This document shows, one piece after another, positions 11,141-20,579 of a stretch of DNA of 64,000 nt. The stretch is from assembly GCA_963691815.1 (NCBI GenBank), contig OY829651.1:30069004-30133003 (forward strand), given 5' to 3'. This DNA comes from Echiichthys vipera. Its lineage: Eukaryota; Chordata; Actinopteri; Perciformes; Trachinidae. The notes under the pieces are model-generated. The model was not told where the DNA came from and made no database searches. It saw only the letters and a program-made list of their open reading frames with translations. Made by a program: the position numbers and the translations under genes. Position 1 is the first letter of the stretch, and each line of letters starts with the position of its first letter.

Positions 11141-12579
11141 GTGTTAAGCAGCAACTGTAGTGGAGGGTCATGCGTTTGATGCGCAGGGTTAACCGTTGCA
11201 TTGATAAGTGACACCAATGGGTCCTGACAAAACCGCTGCAGAAGACAAGGGATGGGAATAGGTTGACCTAATGCCATAAAAGTTAGTATTTTAACCCAAA
11301 CTGCTATCTATTACAAATTCTAACCATATTGTTTTTCTGCATTCATTTTTGTTTTCGTTTTAATTCACATCCGCACTCCCAAAAAGTGATGCCAAGGGGT
11401 CCTGACCAACGTAACTGCCAGTGTTACCATGTGAATAGATGATAACAGTCTTCTGGACCTAATGGTTGGTGTAGAAGGCTCCTTCTAACCCCCATCTATG
11501 AGGCTGATGACCTCTGATAACGCCCATTCAATGGAGTCATGAAATACAAAATGGGTGAACCAGACATCACGTTGCTCAGAAATGTGGCCTGAGAGTGAGC
11601 ACTGCTGCAAGACTTCACTGAGATCCTTTGGATCGTGTGCTGCTGCAGTCTGTTCCTGAGGTGTGAATTTGATTTTGCCGGAATGTTCTCTCATTTGTAA
11701 AAGTGGATACTTTGAAAATGTCACAGGCTTCCCACCCTGGATGCTCTGGCATATTTAAGTGTGAAAATCTGATGTGGCATTTACGTGTTTGTTTTTTTTT
11801 CATACTTGCCATATAATCGCATACTCTTGATCACATTCTGATAGATTGTGGTGTTATTTGGTGTCTCTGGGTGTCAAACGCAGAGAGATTGTGCTTAGCT
11901 TTTTTTAGGCTGTGATAGCACAATCAGGATTATCGAAAGGAAAACAGGCAACAGGAGGGAGAGAGAGAGGCGTTCGCTTTTATTAGCTTTGTTATCGATC
12001 ACGCTTACGATAAGTCTTAGGCTGGAGAAAATGGAATATAATACCTCCCACTGCATTCTGGGGCTATTTCTACTGTCACAGTGCAGCAGCTCATATATGA
12101 AGTCTGGACCGGTGTTTGACAGACACAAAGGCAGATTCTACCACGCAACATGCTTATATCCAGTTTATGTTTTCATAATTCATCTGCATTACATACAATA
12201 TATGACCAAAAGTATGTAGACAGGCAAACATTGCATCTATATGTGATAAAGGGCATCATGCAGGAGGCAATATACTTGAGTATTTTGTTTCATAATTGTG
12301 TTGCCAGTGGCCTACTGACACACTGAAAAAGCACGTTTGCTTTAAGTTTAACATGTCGATTTCAGTCTTTTTTGAGTGGCATCTCTCCAGTTCTTAGTAC
12401 TCAGCAAAATACCTGCCCTTATATAGTGTTTAGGGGTGTTCCCATATGCTAATATGTAATGGCTACTGACTTATGGAGTTGGAGCATTGAAGAGTTTTTC
12501 ACTTTTTCTTTTTTATCCACACCGCTCTCCATTGACTTTGTATTGTGTGAGGGTGCCTCTTTGTCAATCCTGTCTGCTA
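11141..12579. other. Mostly featureless; contains one dispersed repeat
   Basis: Non-coding. Bases 11430-11526 (containing CTATGAGGCTGATGACCTCTGATAACG) match, inverted, the sequence at 36867-36965 over most of their length, with an indel. Near 12196 the words TATGACCAAAAGTATGTAGAC resemble the terminal sequence of a common fish DNA transposon, but no partner end was found. Nothing else is recognised. Confidence 0.4.
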
Positions 12580-12591
12580 GCAAAAGAAAGA

Positions 12592-12693
12592 AAAACGGCT
12601 AACAGCTGTTGTGTGATGGGATGCATTTCAAAGAGGTTTAAGAACCCAGAACTATGTTTTCACAGGCTTCTGGGTCAGAAAACTAAACCTTAA
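12592..12693 (+). pseudogene. THAP-type zinc-finger-like fragment
   Basis: In one frame the sequence reads KTANSCCVMGCISKRFKNPE followed by LCFHRLLG. The C-x3/4-C-x-S/K-R pattern followed by a hydrophobic-F-H/Y-R-(F/L)-P-like segment is how THAP domains begin in P-element and Kolobok-like transposases and in host THAP proteins. The rest of the domain (the second zinc-binding C...H pair and the AVPTIF box) is not present before the stop. It is probably a remnant of a THAP-containing transposon or of a pseudogene. The match is short and by eye. Confidence 0.35.
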
Positions 12694-13030
12694 TGAAGCC
12701 AGAAGTGGATATGTTAGCTCAACGCTAACACATAATAATAATTACCATTAACATGCAAACGGAAATTAGCTTTGCGATTGTGATAACAAAAAAACATAAC
12801 TCCTATAGCTAGCAAAACGGCTACAACCACGAGGCAAATAATTAGTGCTTAGTCTGTTAGATGTTACTGTTCATTTGATCTTAATTGTTCTGTTCCCTCC
12901 CAGCAGCCCCCCTTGCTCAAATGTGCTGTTTGCTCTGCCAAGCAAGTTTGTTAAATGTCTTCGAAAAGTGCTTGAGATACTGAAAAGCCGGTTCTTGACC
13001 AGTTACCTTCCCCTTATTAAATACACACAA

Positions 13031-13224
13031 AGAAAAAAAAATTTGGGGCAGTTTTCAAGCCTTTTTATTAGATAGGACAGACAGGAAATGGAGTGAGGGA
13101 GAGAGGAGGAGACATGCAGCAAAGGGCTACAGGTCAGAGTCGAACCTGCTGCCGCTGCCTCAGGGACCTTCAGCCTCTTTACATGGGGCGACTGCTCTAA
13201 CCACTGTGCCACCGGCCACCCCAA
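13031..13224 (-). repeat. tRNA-derived SINE, nearly complete
   Basis: Read on the minus strand, it starts near 13224 with a tRNA-like head (GTGGCACAGTGGTTAGAGCA as A box, GGTTCGACTC as B box at 13146-13137). It continues through a pyrimidine-rich body (CATGTCTCCTCCTCTCTCCC) and ends with CTATCTAATAAAAAGG and a T-rich tail. Related head or body sequences lie at 2899-2992 and 24303-24376. Transcription would be by RNA polymerase III and movement would need a LINE reverse transcriptase; neither is shown here. Confidence 0.8.
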
Positions 13225-14459
13225 AACTGATCAATTTTTGCCTTTTTCAGCCAAGCACAATTTAAACACCATTTTAAAAACTATTCTGTCCAGCCTCTGA
13301 CCTTAAATGATACGACAATTAACAGCAGCAACCCAGGGCAGTTTATGTCTTGTGTTTATCCAGAAGTATATCAATATATCTAAGTTAATCAGTTCTTCTA
13401 AAAGCTCTTTTTCTGCTGCCAGCAGGTGAGACTCAGCCAGATTGCCAATTAACAAGATCCAGAGTACGAAGAGACAAAGCCTTACCAAGAGGAAAACATC
13501 TTTCAGCCAGATAGCTTTTTCAGTAAGAGCTTCCCAGTTTTGAGCATCCTTCAATTAAATATACGACATTGTGAATCTTATCGTTTCTTTTCACATAATC
13601 TTAGAATCTGGCGAAAGAACAACCACCTGCCATCATACCCAGTCGCGGTCATCTTGTCCTGTCTTTTTTTCAGAATGTATCCCTTCTGATTCTGATTCTG
13701 ATTGACTACTCTAAGCTTTTTAGCCTGTTGAGTTGTTCATGACTTGCTTTCTCTGGTTCTAACTTTATATGTTGTATGTTTTAATTGGCAATTTAACATC
13801 AGGCCAAGAGAATATAGTTAAAAATGATCCATTGTCCCTAACTCAATGTGCATAGTCCAAGAGAATCAACAAATAATTCCAACCTGCATTCCTGCAGTCC
13901 CAAACTAGTTCTTCCACACCAAACTGGGTGCAAAGTCTGAATGACACTATATAAATAAATATCAGTAAAAATATCACTTTATGCTGTGGCATTAACACTT
14001 TCCTTCACATATGTTTGGGATACTAGTTTGCTGTGGCTGAAAAAAAATACTTTTTTAGACATTATATAGACTTAAGATTAAAGATTATTCATCTTTGATT
14101 TACTAAAAAAAAATAATCTCCATCAGCTTTCTTGACATGATGTCCTTCTGTCACCACTTTTTTAGATTTGTGTTCATGACTTCTGACTGTGCAATGTCTT
14201 TCGTAACAGCACAGCTAGAGGAGTGTGATAGCACAAAACATTTCATCTGTTCAAAATGTCAATATCAAATGTCAGGTTTTGTTGTCAGTCCCTCATAATT
14301 AAAGGGCAAACTGCTTCTTTCAGAAGTTGTCATTTTGCACTCATGTTAGCAATCAGACAGAAAGAGATCCATCTTAGAGGAGGGAGACAAGCTTCTTCAC
14401 TAACAGTCTCAATAGATCAGAATGTAAAAGCAGAAAGATGGTTACGTGGCCAAAGTCAC
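13225..14459. other. No recognisable feature
   Basis: AT-rich. A minus-strand frame of 83 residues (13554-13303) includes a hydrophobic run (DVFLLVRLCLFVLWILLIG) that could be a membrane segment, but it matches no family I know and has no exon context. A short CTGATTCTGATTCTGATT run at 13686-13705 may be a LINE tail. Nothing else seen. Confidence 0.4.
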
Positions 14460-14935
14460 ACACATTTAAAGCTAGGGTCTACCATTTGGAATATGGGTAA
14501 TTATTATTACTAAAAAAATCCATTCAGTCTATCAGTCGAAGGCCTGCATAGAAATTGACCAATGGGAGCTTTCCGGGGCGGATTGGGGACCTCCAATACC
14601 CTCGTCTCACCTGCTCCTCCCACTCCCCCTCCCTCTGTTAACTCTGAGCAGCTAGTGATAAGCTTAGCAGCTCAGCTACCGGAGCTTCTGTTACCATGGA
14701 AAATGAAAAGACTGATACCAGCAAGCAGCCTCTGCTCGCCCCAATAGAGAAGGTTGGAAGAAAATGTATGTCGGCTGAGGAAAAGGCAGAAAACCAAGAG
14801 GAAATATGACCTACACAGGAACCAAAGAGGAGTCAACATCAGGGATTCCTTTGAGCGGTGGAGAAGGCTACGCCAGGATTTGGGACTGAAAACAGATGCT
14901 GAGACGGCAGACTTTTTGTTCAACAGGTCATTTTT
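14460..14935 (+). pseudogene. Frameshifted exon of an unidentified, probably repeat-borne fish protein
   Basis: An ATG in good context (TTACCATGG, 14695) opens MENEKTDTSKQPLLAPIEKV, continuing to MSAEEKAE; a shift near 14790 moves the reading into the frame that encodes KRKYDLHRNQRGVNIRDSFE, then RWRRLRQDLGLKTDAETADF and LFNR, followed by an AG/GT-like donor (CAACAGGTCATT, near 14925). The pattern R-V/G-N-I-x-S/A-F-E-R-W-R-x-L-R-x-x-x-G-L-K-T-D-A-E-x-A-x-F-L is one I associate with uncharacterised multi-copy fish proteins. The function is unknown. The frameshift and the repeat-rich neighbourhood argue for a mobile-element or pseudogene origin. Confidence 0.4.
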
Positions 14936-15117
14936 TGTGTTTTATTGTGGTAGATGTTACATAAATAGCCTCCATTAGTCTGAGCCAATTCTGGTTTATG
15001 ACTGTCCGGGGTATGATAAACGGCTAAGTCAACACATGTTAGCATACGTTAGCCATGTGTTTTTAGCCGGCTTCTTGATCTGCGTGTCATTAGAAGGTGA
15101 GGGAGGGGAAACAAGCT

Positions 15118-15184
15118 GGGGGGGGGGGGGGGGGTTGTGGAACACTGAGGGGAGGGGTTTGGTTGGGGTGGGGGGGGGGGGGGG
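15118..15184. repeat. Poly-G tracts (17 and 15 bases)
   Basis: Uninterrupted G runs at 15118-15134 and 15170-15184, joined by a G-rich linker. Such tracts can form G-quadruplexes and are also places where assembly length is unreliable. Confidence 0.9.
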
Positions 15185-15238
15185 TTCAAATCTGAAATAC
15201 TCAATTGTTTTTCAGATTGTAGACATGGTCCTGTTGTG

Positions 15239-15684
15239 ATGGACATCATTTAGAAATGTGTTTCTAATTATGTTTTGGAGCGAGGCACCCAGAGTGAAAA
15301 TCACAAAAAGGGTTTTGCATCTCCTTGCATCCCTTTGTGACTCTTTTGCATCTTATGGTTATCTTATGTCAGTGGCTGTTTTGACACAGTCACTCATAGC
15401 GCTTTTCGACTGACAGGTTATAGGTTCAGTCCCGGTTCGCAGCAGAGTGTGAACCCTACCACGTTAAATAAACCGTTCTAATGTAAAAAGATCTGAACTA
15501 CTCGGTGGAAGCAGCTGCACAATGAATAAAGAGGCAAAAGGTGACGACAGAGAGATACAAAACAACTAAAAAGAGGAACACAACAGCCACTTAGATACAC
15601 AAAAAGATGCAAAACCTTTTTTAATGTTTTTCACTCTGAATGCCTTGCTCTAAACAGACAACACACATTTCAAAATGATGATCA
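15239..15684. mobile_element. Inverted-repeat element (MITE-like) with about 85-bp arms
   Basis: The left arm 15239-15322 pairs with the right arm 15604-15684. Shared blocks when one is inverted are CATCATTT, GAAATGTGT, AGAGTGAAAA and GGTTTTGCATCT. Similarity is imperfect but continuous. The centre is non-coding. Superfamily and target duplication are not determined. Confidence 0.6.
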
Positions 15685-15700
15685 TTTTGCCCTTGTTTGT

Positions 15701-16133
15701 CCTTTTTTCTGCTTTCTGTCTGCCTCTTCTTCACCTATCCTCTTCTATTTCTTCTTATCCATTCTTTCTCTTTTATTATGCCACTTTTCCTTTTCGTCTG
15801 AATTCTCATGGTTCTTCTCATTCTATCCTTTCCATTTTTTTTTAGATCAAGTCTCCTCTAACCCTTCTCTTTCTTTTTCTCTCCGTACTTCTCTTCTCTC
15901 CATCTCTGGGGCCACCTGATTGCGACTGCTGTTTGACCTGGATCACGGAATAACTTTCACCGCACAGCTGCCAGCATGTTTCACTAGCAGCGTGTAGGAA
16001 AGGAAAGCATTGGATGAAAATACACAACTTCTTTTGTTTCCAGAAGACAAAACTGAGTTCAAACCTCCGATTAGACAGGCGGGTGAGATCTGCTGGGGCC
16101 ACTGCCATCTTTGCACTGCTATCTAATGAGGCG
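15701..16133. repeat. Local segmental duplication, copy 1
   Basis: Bases 15701-15948 match 22510-22771 (shared TTTTCTGC(T/G)TTCTGTCTGCCTC, CTTTTCCTTTTCGTCTGAA, TAGATCAAGTCTCCTCT and GTTTGACCTG). Bases 16087-16133 match 23925-23973 (GCCACTGCCATCTTTGCAC, TCTAATGAGG). The order and orientation of both blocks are the same in the two copies, so this is one duplicated interval. The spacer is about 140 bp here and about 1150 bp in copy 2. Confidence 0.7.
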
Positions 16134-16262
16134 ATTGACGTAGAACAATAAGTCAAAAAGTAGATAGCGTCATCCAATTAATTTTTCATCTCAATCATTT
16201 TGAATTGTCACACATTGTAATTGATTTTAACTGTCTTGTGATGCATGTGTATCACATGTAAT

Positions 16263-16340
16263 GGCTAAAAAAGACCCATAACGACTACAAAGAGATGCGT
16301 AACGACTACAAAGAGACCCATAATGACTATAAAGAGATGT
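16263..16340. repeat. 21-bp minisatellite, left part
   Basis: Tandem units related to CATAACGACTACAAAGAGACC. The array is interrupted by the hAT element at 16349-17450 and resumes at 17459. Confidence 0.85.
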
Positions 16341-16348
16341 GTAATTAC

Positions 16349-17450
16349 TAGGGATGCTCGATATTGGCTTTTCTGCCGATATCCGATATTCCGATATTGT
16401 CCAACCCTTAATTTCCGATACCGATATCACCCGATACCGATATATGCAGTCTTTTTAAACCAAAATTCATCACATATCACCTATTATGGAATTAACACAT
16501 TATGCCTAATTTTATTGTGATGCCCCACTGGATGCATACATAAATGCAACACGGCTTTTCAAATGTAAACACAGTCTGTACAAAATAAGTTACTGAAAAA
16601 AGTGCCATTCATTTATTTGTTTGTGTTTTTAGAGAGAATATTTTGCCTCAAACAACACTACAGACAACATCACAACAAGGAAGATGCATAGCTTCAGTCC
16701 AGAGTAGTAAACAAACTTAGTTCTCATTTTCCAGACTGAGTAACTGGCCGTAACTTGGCAAATAATACAATCAATAAATCAGCAGTTAAGCTCAACATGC
16801 TAACCTGTATTGGATCTAATGGATACAGCACCGGAAATTAGCTTCTCGACGTGACTGTAAACAATGCTGTGCAATTCAGGTAAGCACTGGTCTGAGAAAT
16901 ACTTGCGACTGGGCATGACATAACGGGGCTCTAGGAACTCCACACGTTTGGTGAATCCGGCATCTTGAACGATAGAAAAAGTTTGTTTCTCGGTGTCGGC
17001 TGTTGCTTCTTTTCATCACTTTGCTGCACAGATGTAGCGTATAACTCCGCATGATGCTTCTTGAGGTGGGTGATCAAACGTGATGTATTAAAGGAAGACG
17101 CATTGTTTCTTCCTCATAACCGACGCCTTGCAGTCATTGCAAAGCGCACATATACTGTTAGTAAGTGACACTTGGAAATGCTTCCAAACCACGGACATCT
17201 CCTGCATCGGGAGAGCTGAAGCTTGTTAGCCACGGTTAGCAACCTACGAGTGAAGCGTGTTGTTGTTGTTATACGTTATCAAGCACGCGCCTGTAAACGG
17301 CCCGTGTTGCATTCAGTTACACTCGGAAATGCTGAAGCCTACAGAACTAACATCAGTTGTAAAAACCCGATACCGATAATTCCCGATATTACATTTTTAA
17401 CTCAATATCGGCCGATGATATCGGTGGGCCGATATTATCGGACATCCCTA
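16349..17450 (-). mobile_element. hAT element (BED/ZBED type), non-autonomous
   Basis: The element is bounded by a perfect 8-bp target duplication, GTAATTAC, at 16341-16348 and 17451-17458, the duplication length expected for hAT transposons. The ends read TAGGGATGCTCGATA and, inverted, TAGGGATGTCCGATA, followed on both sides by many CCGATATC-type words. The interior carries on the minus strand a decayed BED-finger transposase start. At 1102 bp it is much shorter than an autonomous hAT (usually over 2.5 kb), so it would need a transposase supplied in trans. Confidence 0.9.
16805..17198 (-). pseudogene. ZBED-like hAT transposase N-terminal exon, frameshifted
   Basis: On the minus strand an ATG at 17198 opens MSVVWKHFQVSLTNSICALC, then NDCKASVMRKKQ. 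After a frame change the stretch FNTSRLITHLKKHHAE completes a BED-type zinc finger (C-x2-C ... H-x4-H). A further shift leads to QDAGFTKRVEFLEPRYVMPS and the following RKYFSDQCLPELHSIV, which is the conserved start of ZBED-like hAT transposases. A donor-like CAG/GTTAGC follows near 16803. The catalytic core and the hAT dimerisation domain are absent. At least two frameshifts make it non-functional. Confidence 0.75.
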
Positions 17451-17458
17451 GTAATTAC

Positions 17459-17790
17459 TATAAAGAGACCCATCACAACTACAAAGAGACCATGATGACT
17501 ACACAGAGATGCCTAACGACTACATAGAGATGCCTAAAGGCTACAATGAGACCCATAACAACTACAAAGGGATGCATAACGACTACAAAGAGACCCATAA
17601 CGACTACAAAGGGATGCATAACGACTACAAAGAGACCCATGACGACTACAAAGGGATGCATAAAGACTACAAAGAGCCAATGAATACAAATAGAGGCATT
17701 ACGACTACAAAGAGACCACAGAGACCAAAATGACTACAAAGATGCAAAAAAACTACAGAGATGCAAAACAACCACAAAGAGACAAAAACA
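17459..17790. repeat. 21-bp minisatellite, right part, with 42-bp higher-order pattern
   Basis: Units alternate between CATAACGACTACAAAGAGACC and CATAACGACTACAAAGGGATG, giving a 42-bp dimer through the middle of the array, then decay into A-rich units. Because 21 is a multiple of three, repetitive reading frames stay open on both strands; these are not genes. Confidence 0.85.
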
Positions 17791-17846
17791 TTACCATGTA
17801 GTTCGTTGTTATTTTATTGTAATGCTTTCCTTTTTTCTTGATTTCT

Positions 17847-17864
17847 GGGGGGGGGGGGGGGGGG
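17847..17864. repeat. Poly-G tract (18 bases)
   Basis: Uninterrupted G run just after the minisatellite. Confidence 0.9.
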
Positions 17865-18473
17865 TTGACATGTCTGTGCACAAGCGTCCGTTGTCTCTGT
17901 CAATGCCAGTAGTAGTAGTAACTGTTTGTGTCCTAGTAAGCCAGTGAGCCAGCATGAACAATACCAGGACCTTGAAACTGAAGCAGCGTAACTGAATTCC
18001 GCCTTCATTCATTTCATTATTCACACTTTTGCTTTTCTTACTGTGACTTGTCAAAAATGTAAAAGTGGTCCATGGAACCTACGTGAGCAACTTGGTAGAT
18101 AGTGGAGGCTGGATCTGGAATTATTAATGTCCCACCACACTACAACAGAGATGAGTATCCTCATATAGAATATACTCGTATAGCTCATTGTTTGATTGAT
18201 AATCCTTTTCCTGGGTTCTGTTGTGTAGTATTCTGGGAAATGTTGGAAATGTCTGGCTGCATCCCAGCTGTGTTAATGGCGTCAATGATTTTGGTCTATC
18301 CCCAACTTGCTGGTTTGTCAGACAGCTGAGAATCTCCAGAGGGAGGAAAATAAATATGTGTGGAAGTGTTTCAAAGCGTCTGATCAGCACTGGAATCGCC
18401 TGGCACTTCACCAGGGTCACTGTTCACTGCTGACACATCACTACGCTCCTTCACGCATGAAATGTGTTTTTTA
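17865..18473. other. No recognisable feature
   Basis: Mixed-composition non-coding sequence; no repeat family or motif recognised. Confidence 0.45.
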
Positions 18474-18508
18474 TGTGTGTGTGTGTGTGTGTGTGCGTGT
18501 GTGTCTGT
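18474..18508. repeat. (TG)n microsatellite
   Basis: TG dinucleotide run with one CG interruption. Confidence 0.9.
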
Positions 18509-18579
18509 GCGGACACCGGACAAATCAGACCAAAACAGCTCCGAAATCTCAGCAGACAGAAGGGGGAGGACAGGTTTAG

Positions 18580-18905
18580 CACCGTCCTCCCCATCTCCTC
18601 TCCTTTCCTTCTTCTGTCTTTCTTCCCTCTGCTTTTTTTCTTTTCTTTCCATTGTTTCACTTTCTCTTTTTCTTCTCCTCCCCATACCTTTGTTATTTTC
18701 CTCAATTTTTAGCCTCCTCCCCTTCCTCCTTTCATTTTCATTCTTTCCTCTTAACTTATTTTCTGCCCTATCCCCTTTACCTTTTTCACTTCTCCTCCTT
18801 TCATTTTCTTTCCACTCTTCACTCCTCTTTTTTCGCTTACTTCTTTCCTTCTCTCCTTTCCTTTCCCTTTATTAAATCTAGTCTATTTCCTTCTCTTTCC
18901 CTCTC
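18580..18905. repeat. Polypyrimidine tract, left part
   Basis: Over 300 bases composed almost wholly of C and T on the plus strand. The same kind of sequence resumes at 22360-22505, on the other side of LINE A, so LINE A appears to have split a longer tract. Confidence 0.8.
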
Positions 18906-19251
18906 TAGAATAGAATAGAATAGAATAGACTTTATTGATCCCACAGCGGGGAAATTCACGTGAGCAGTAGCTTACAACACAGACACAGACAACACAGACC
19001 CTTAGTTTACATAAGGTAAACAAAGATAATTAAAAATAAAATAGAAGATAAAAATAAAAAATAAGAATAGAAAATATACTATATACAATATACAACAATT
19101 TACACTATGTGTCATAAATATGAAGTGGAAAAACTACAGTGGATGGAAATACTAAGTACAGATGTTACAAATATGCATTACAAAAGTGACTTGTGATGAT
19201 GTGGAAGTGTAATTGCACATGGGTGAATTGCCAAAATAAACATAACAATCA

Positions 19252-20575
19252 TTACAAATTATTATTGTGCAGTCTGACTGCGGTCGGGATGAACGACCTG
19301 CGGAGGCGTTCTTTTTTGCATCTCGGATGCAGCAGTCTGTGGCTGAAGGAGCTGCTTAAGGCTCCCACAGTGTCATGGAGGGGGTGAGAGGTGTTGTCCA
19401 TGATCGATGTTAGTTTGGATAACATCCTCCTCTCACCCACCTCCTCAATGGAATCCAGGGAACAGTCTAGGACTGAGCCAGCTCTTCTGATCAGTCTATT
19501 TAGTCTCTTCCTGTCCCTCTCTGAGCTTCCACAGCCCCAGCAGACCACCGCATAAAAGATAGCAGACGCTACCACAGAGTCATAGAAGGTCCTCAGAAGT
19601 GCCCTGCACACTCCAAAAGACCTCAGTCGCCTCAGTAGATGGAGGCGACTCTGGCCCTTCTTGTACAGGGCGTCGGTGTTGTGGGACCAGTCCAGTTTAT
19701 TATTGAGGTGAACACCCAGGTATTTGTACTGCTCCACCTTCTCAATGTCCAAACCCTGGATGTTCACCGGTGCTGTTGTGGGAGCCTTCCTGCTGAAGTC
19801 TATCACCACCTCCTTCGTCTTGCTGGCGTTGATGAGCAGATGGTTTGCCTCACACCAGGCGACGAAGTTGGCGATGACGTCTCGATACTCCAGGTCGTCC
19901 CCCTCGGACACCCGTCCAACGATGGCTGTGTCGTCGGAGAACTTCTGGAGGTGGCAGCTGTTGGTGTTGTGGCTGAAGTCTGAGGTGTACAGTGTGAAAA
20001 GGAAGGGAGCGAGCACCGTACCCTGCGGGGCCCCTGTGCTGCAGACTACCACATCAGACACACAGTCTCGAAGCCTCACGTACTGCGGTCTGTTGGTGAG
20101 GTAGTCGATGGTCCATGCAGCCAGGTGACGGTCGACTCCCGCCCCTTCCAGCTTCCCCCTGAGCAGCGCTGGCTGGATTGTGTTGAAAGCACTGGAGAAG
20201 TCGAAGAACATGACTCTCACAGAGCTTCGGGCACTCTCCAGATGTGTCAGGGACCTGTGCAGCAGGTAGATGACAGCGAACTGCAGGGGGTCCATCTCAC
20301 TGTCCACAAGGTGACGCAGGTGGGAGTGTACGATCCTCTCCATGGTCTTCATCAGGTGGGAGGTGAGGGCTACTGGCCTGAAGTGGTTCGGCTCCCTGGG
20401 GTGAACAGTCTTTGGAACCGGAACCACGCACGATGTTTTCCACAGGAGTGGAACTCTCTCCAGACTGAGGCTCAGGTTGAAGATGTGCAGGAGCACACCG
20501 CTGAGCTGATCTGCACAGTCCTTAAGCAGTCTGGAGTTGATGCCGTCAGGGCCAGTAGCCTTCCTCGCCTTGGTT
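19252..20575 (-). pseudogene. LINE A reverse transcriptase
   Basis: The open frame enters near 20575 (KARKATGPDGI) and ends at 19252, so there is no separate start codon; it is the continuation of the endonuclease frame after frame changes. Visible motifs are the RPVALTSHLMK block, FFDFSSAFNT (catalytic first Asp), TGAPQGTVLAPFLF, FSDD (the usual YADD is FSDD here, as in related fish elements) and KYLGVHLNNKLDW. Between LQFA and VIYLL, at about 20275, roughly ten residues are missing compared with LINE B (which has FAYQPHLGVSDAVIYLL), an in-frame deletion of about 30 bp in the fingers/palm region. Activity is therefore unlikely. Confidence 0.85.
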
Positions 20576-20579
20576 TTCC

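Noticed and set aside
13303..13554. 83-residue minus-strand frame with a hydrophobic helix
   Set aside because: Looks like a possible membrane segment but has no family match, splice sites or conserved neighbour; chance cannot be excluded.
17479..17733. Repetitive frames (KETHNDYKGMHNDYK and MHPFVVVMGLFVVV types)
   Set aside because: The 21-bp minisatellite keeps frames open because its unit is a multiple of three; no gene is implied.
18371..18918. Lys/Glu/Arg-rich and Ser/Leu/Phe-rich frames
   Set aside because: They are translations of a polypyrimidine tract and a TG microsatellite.
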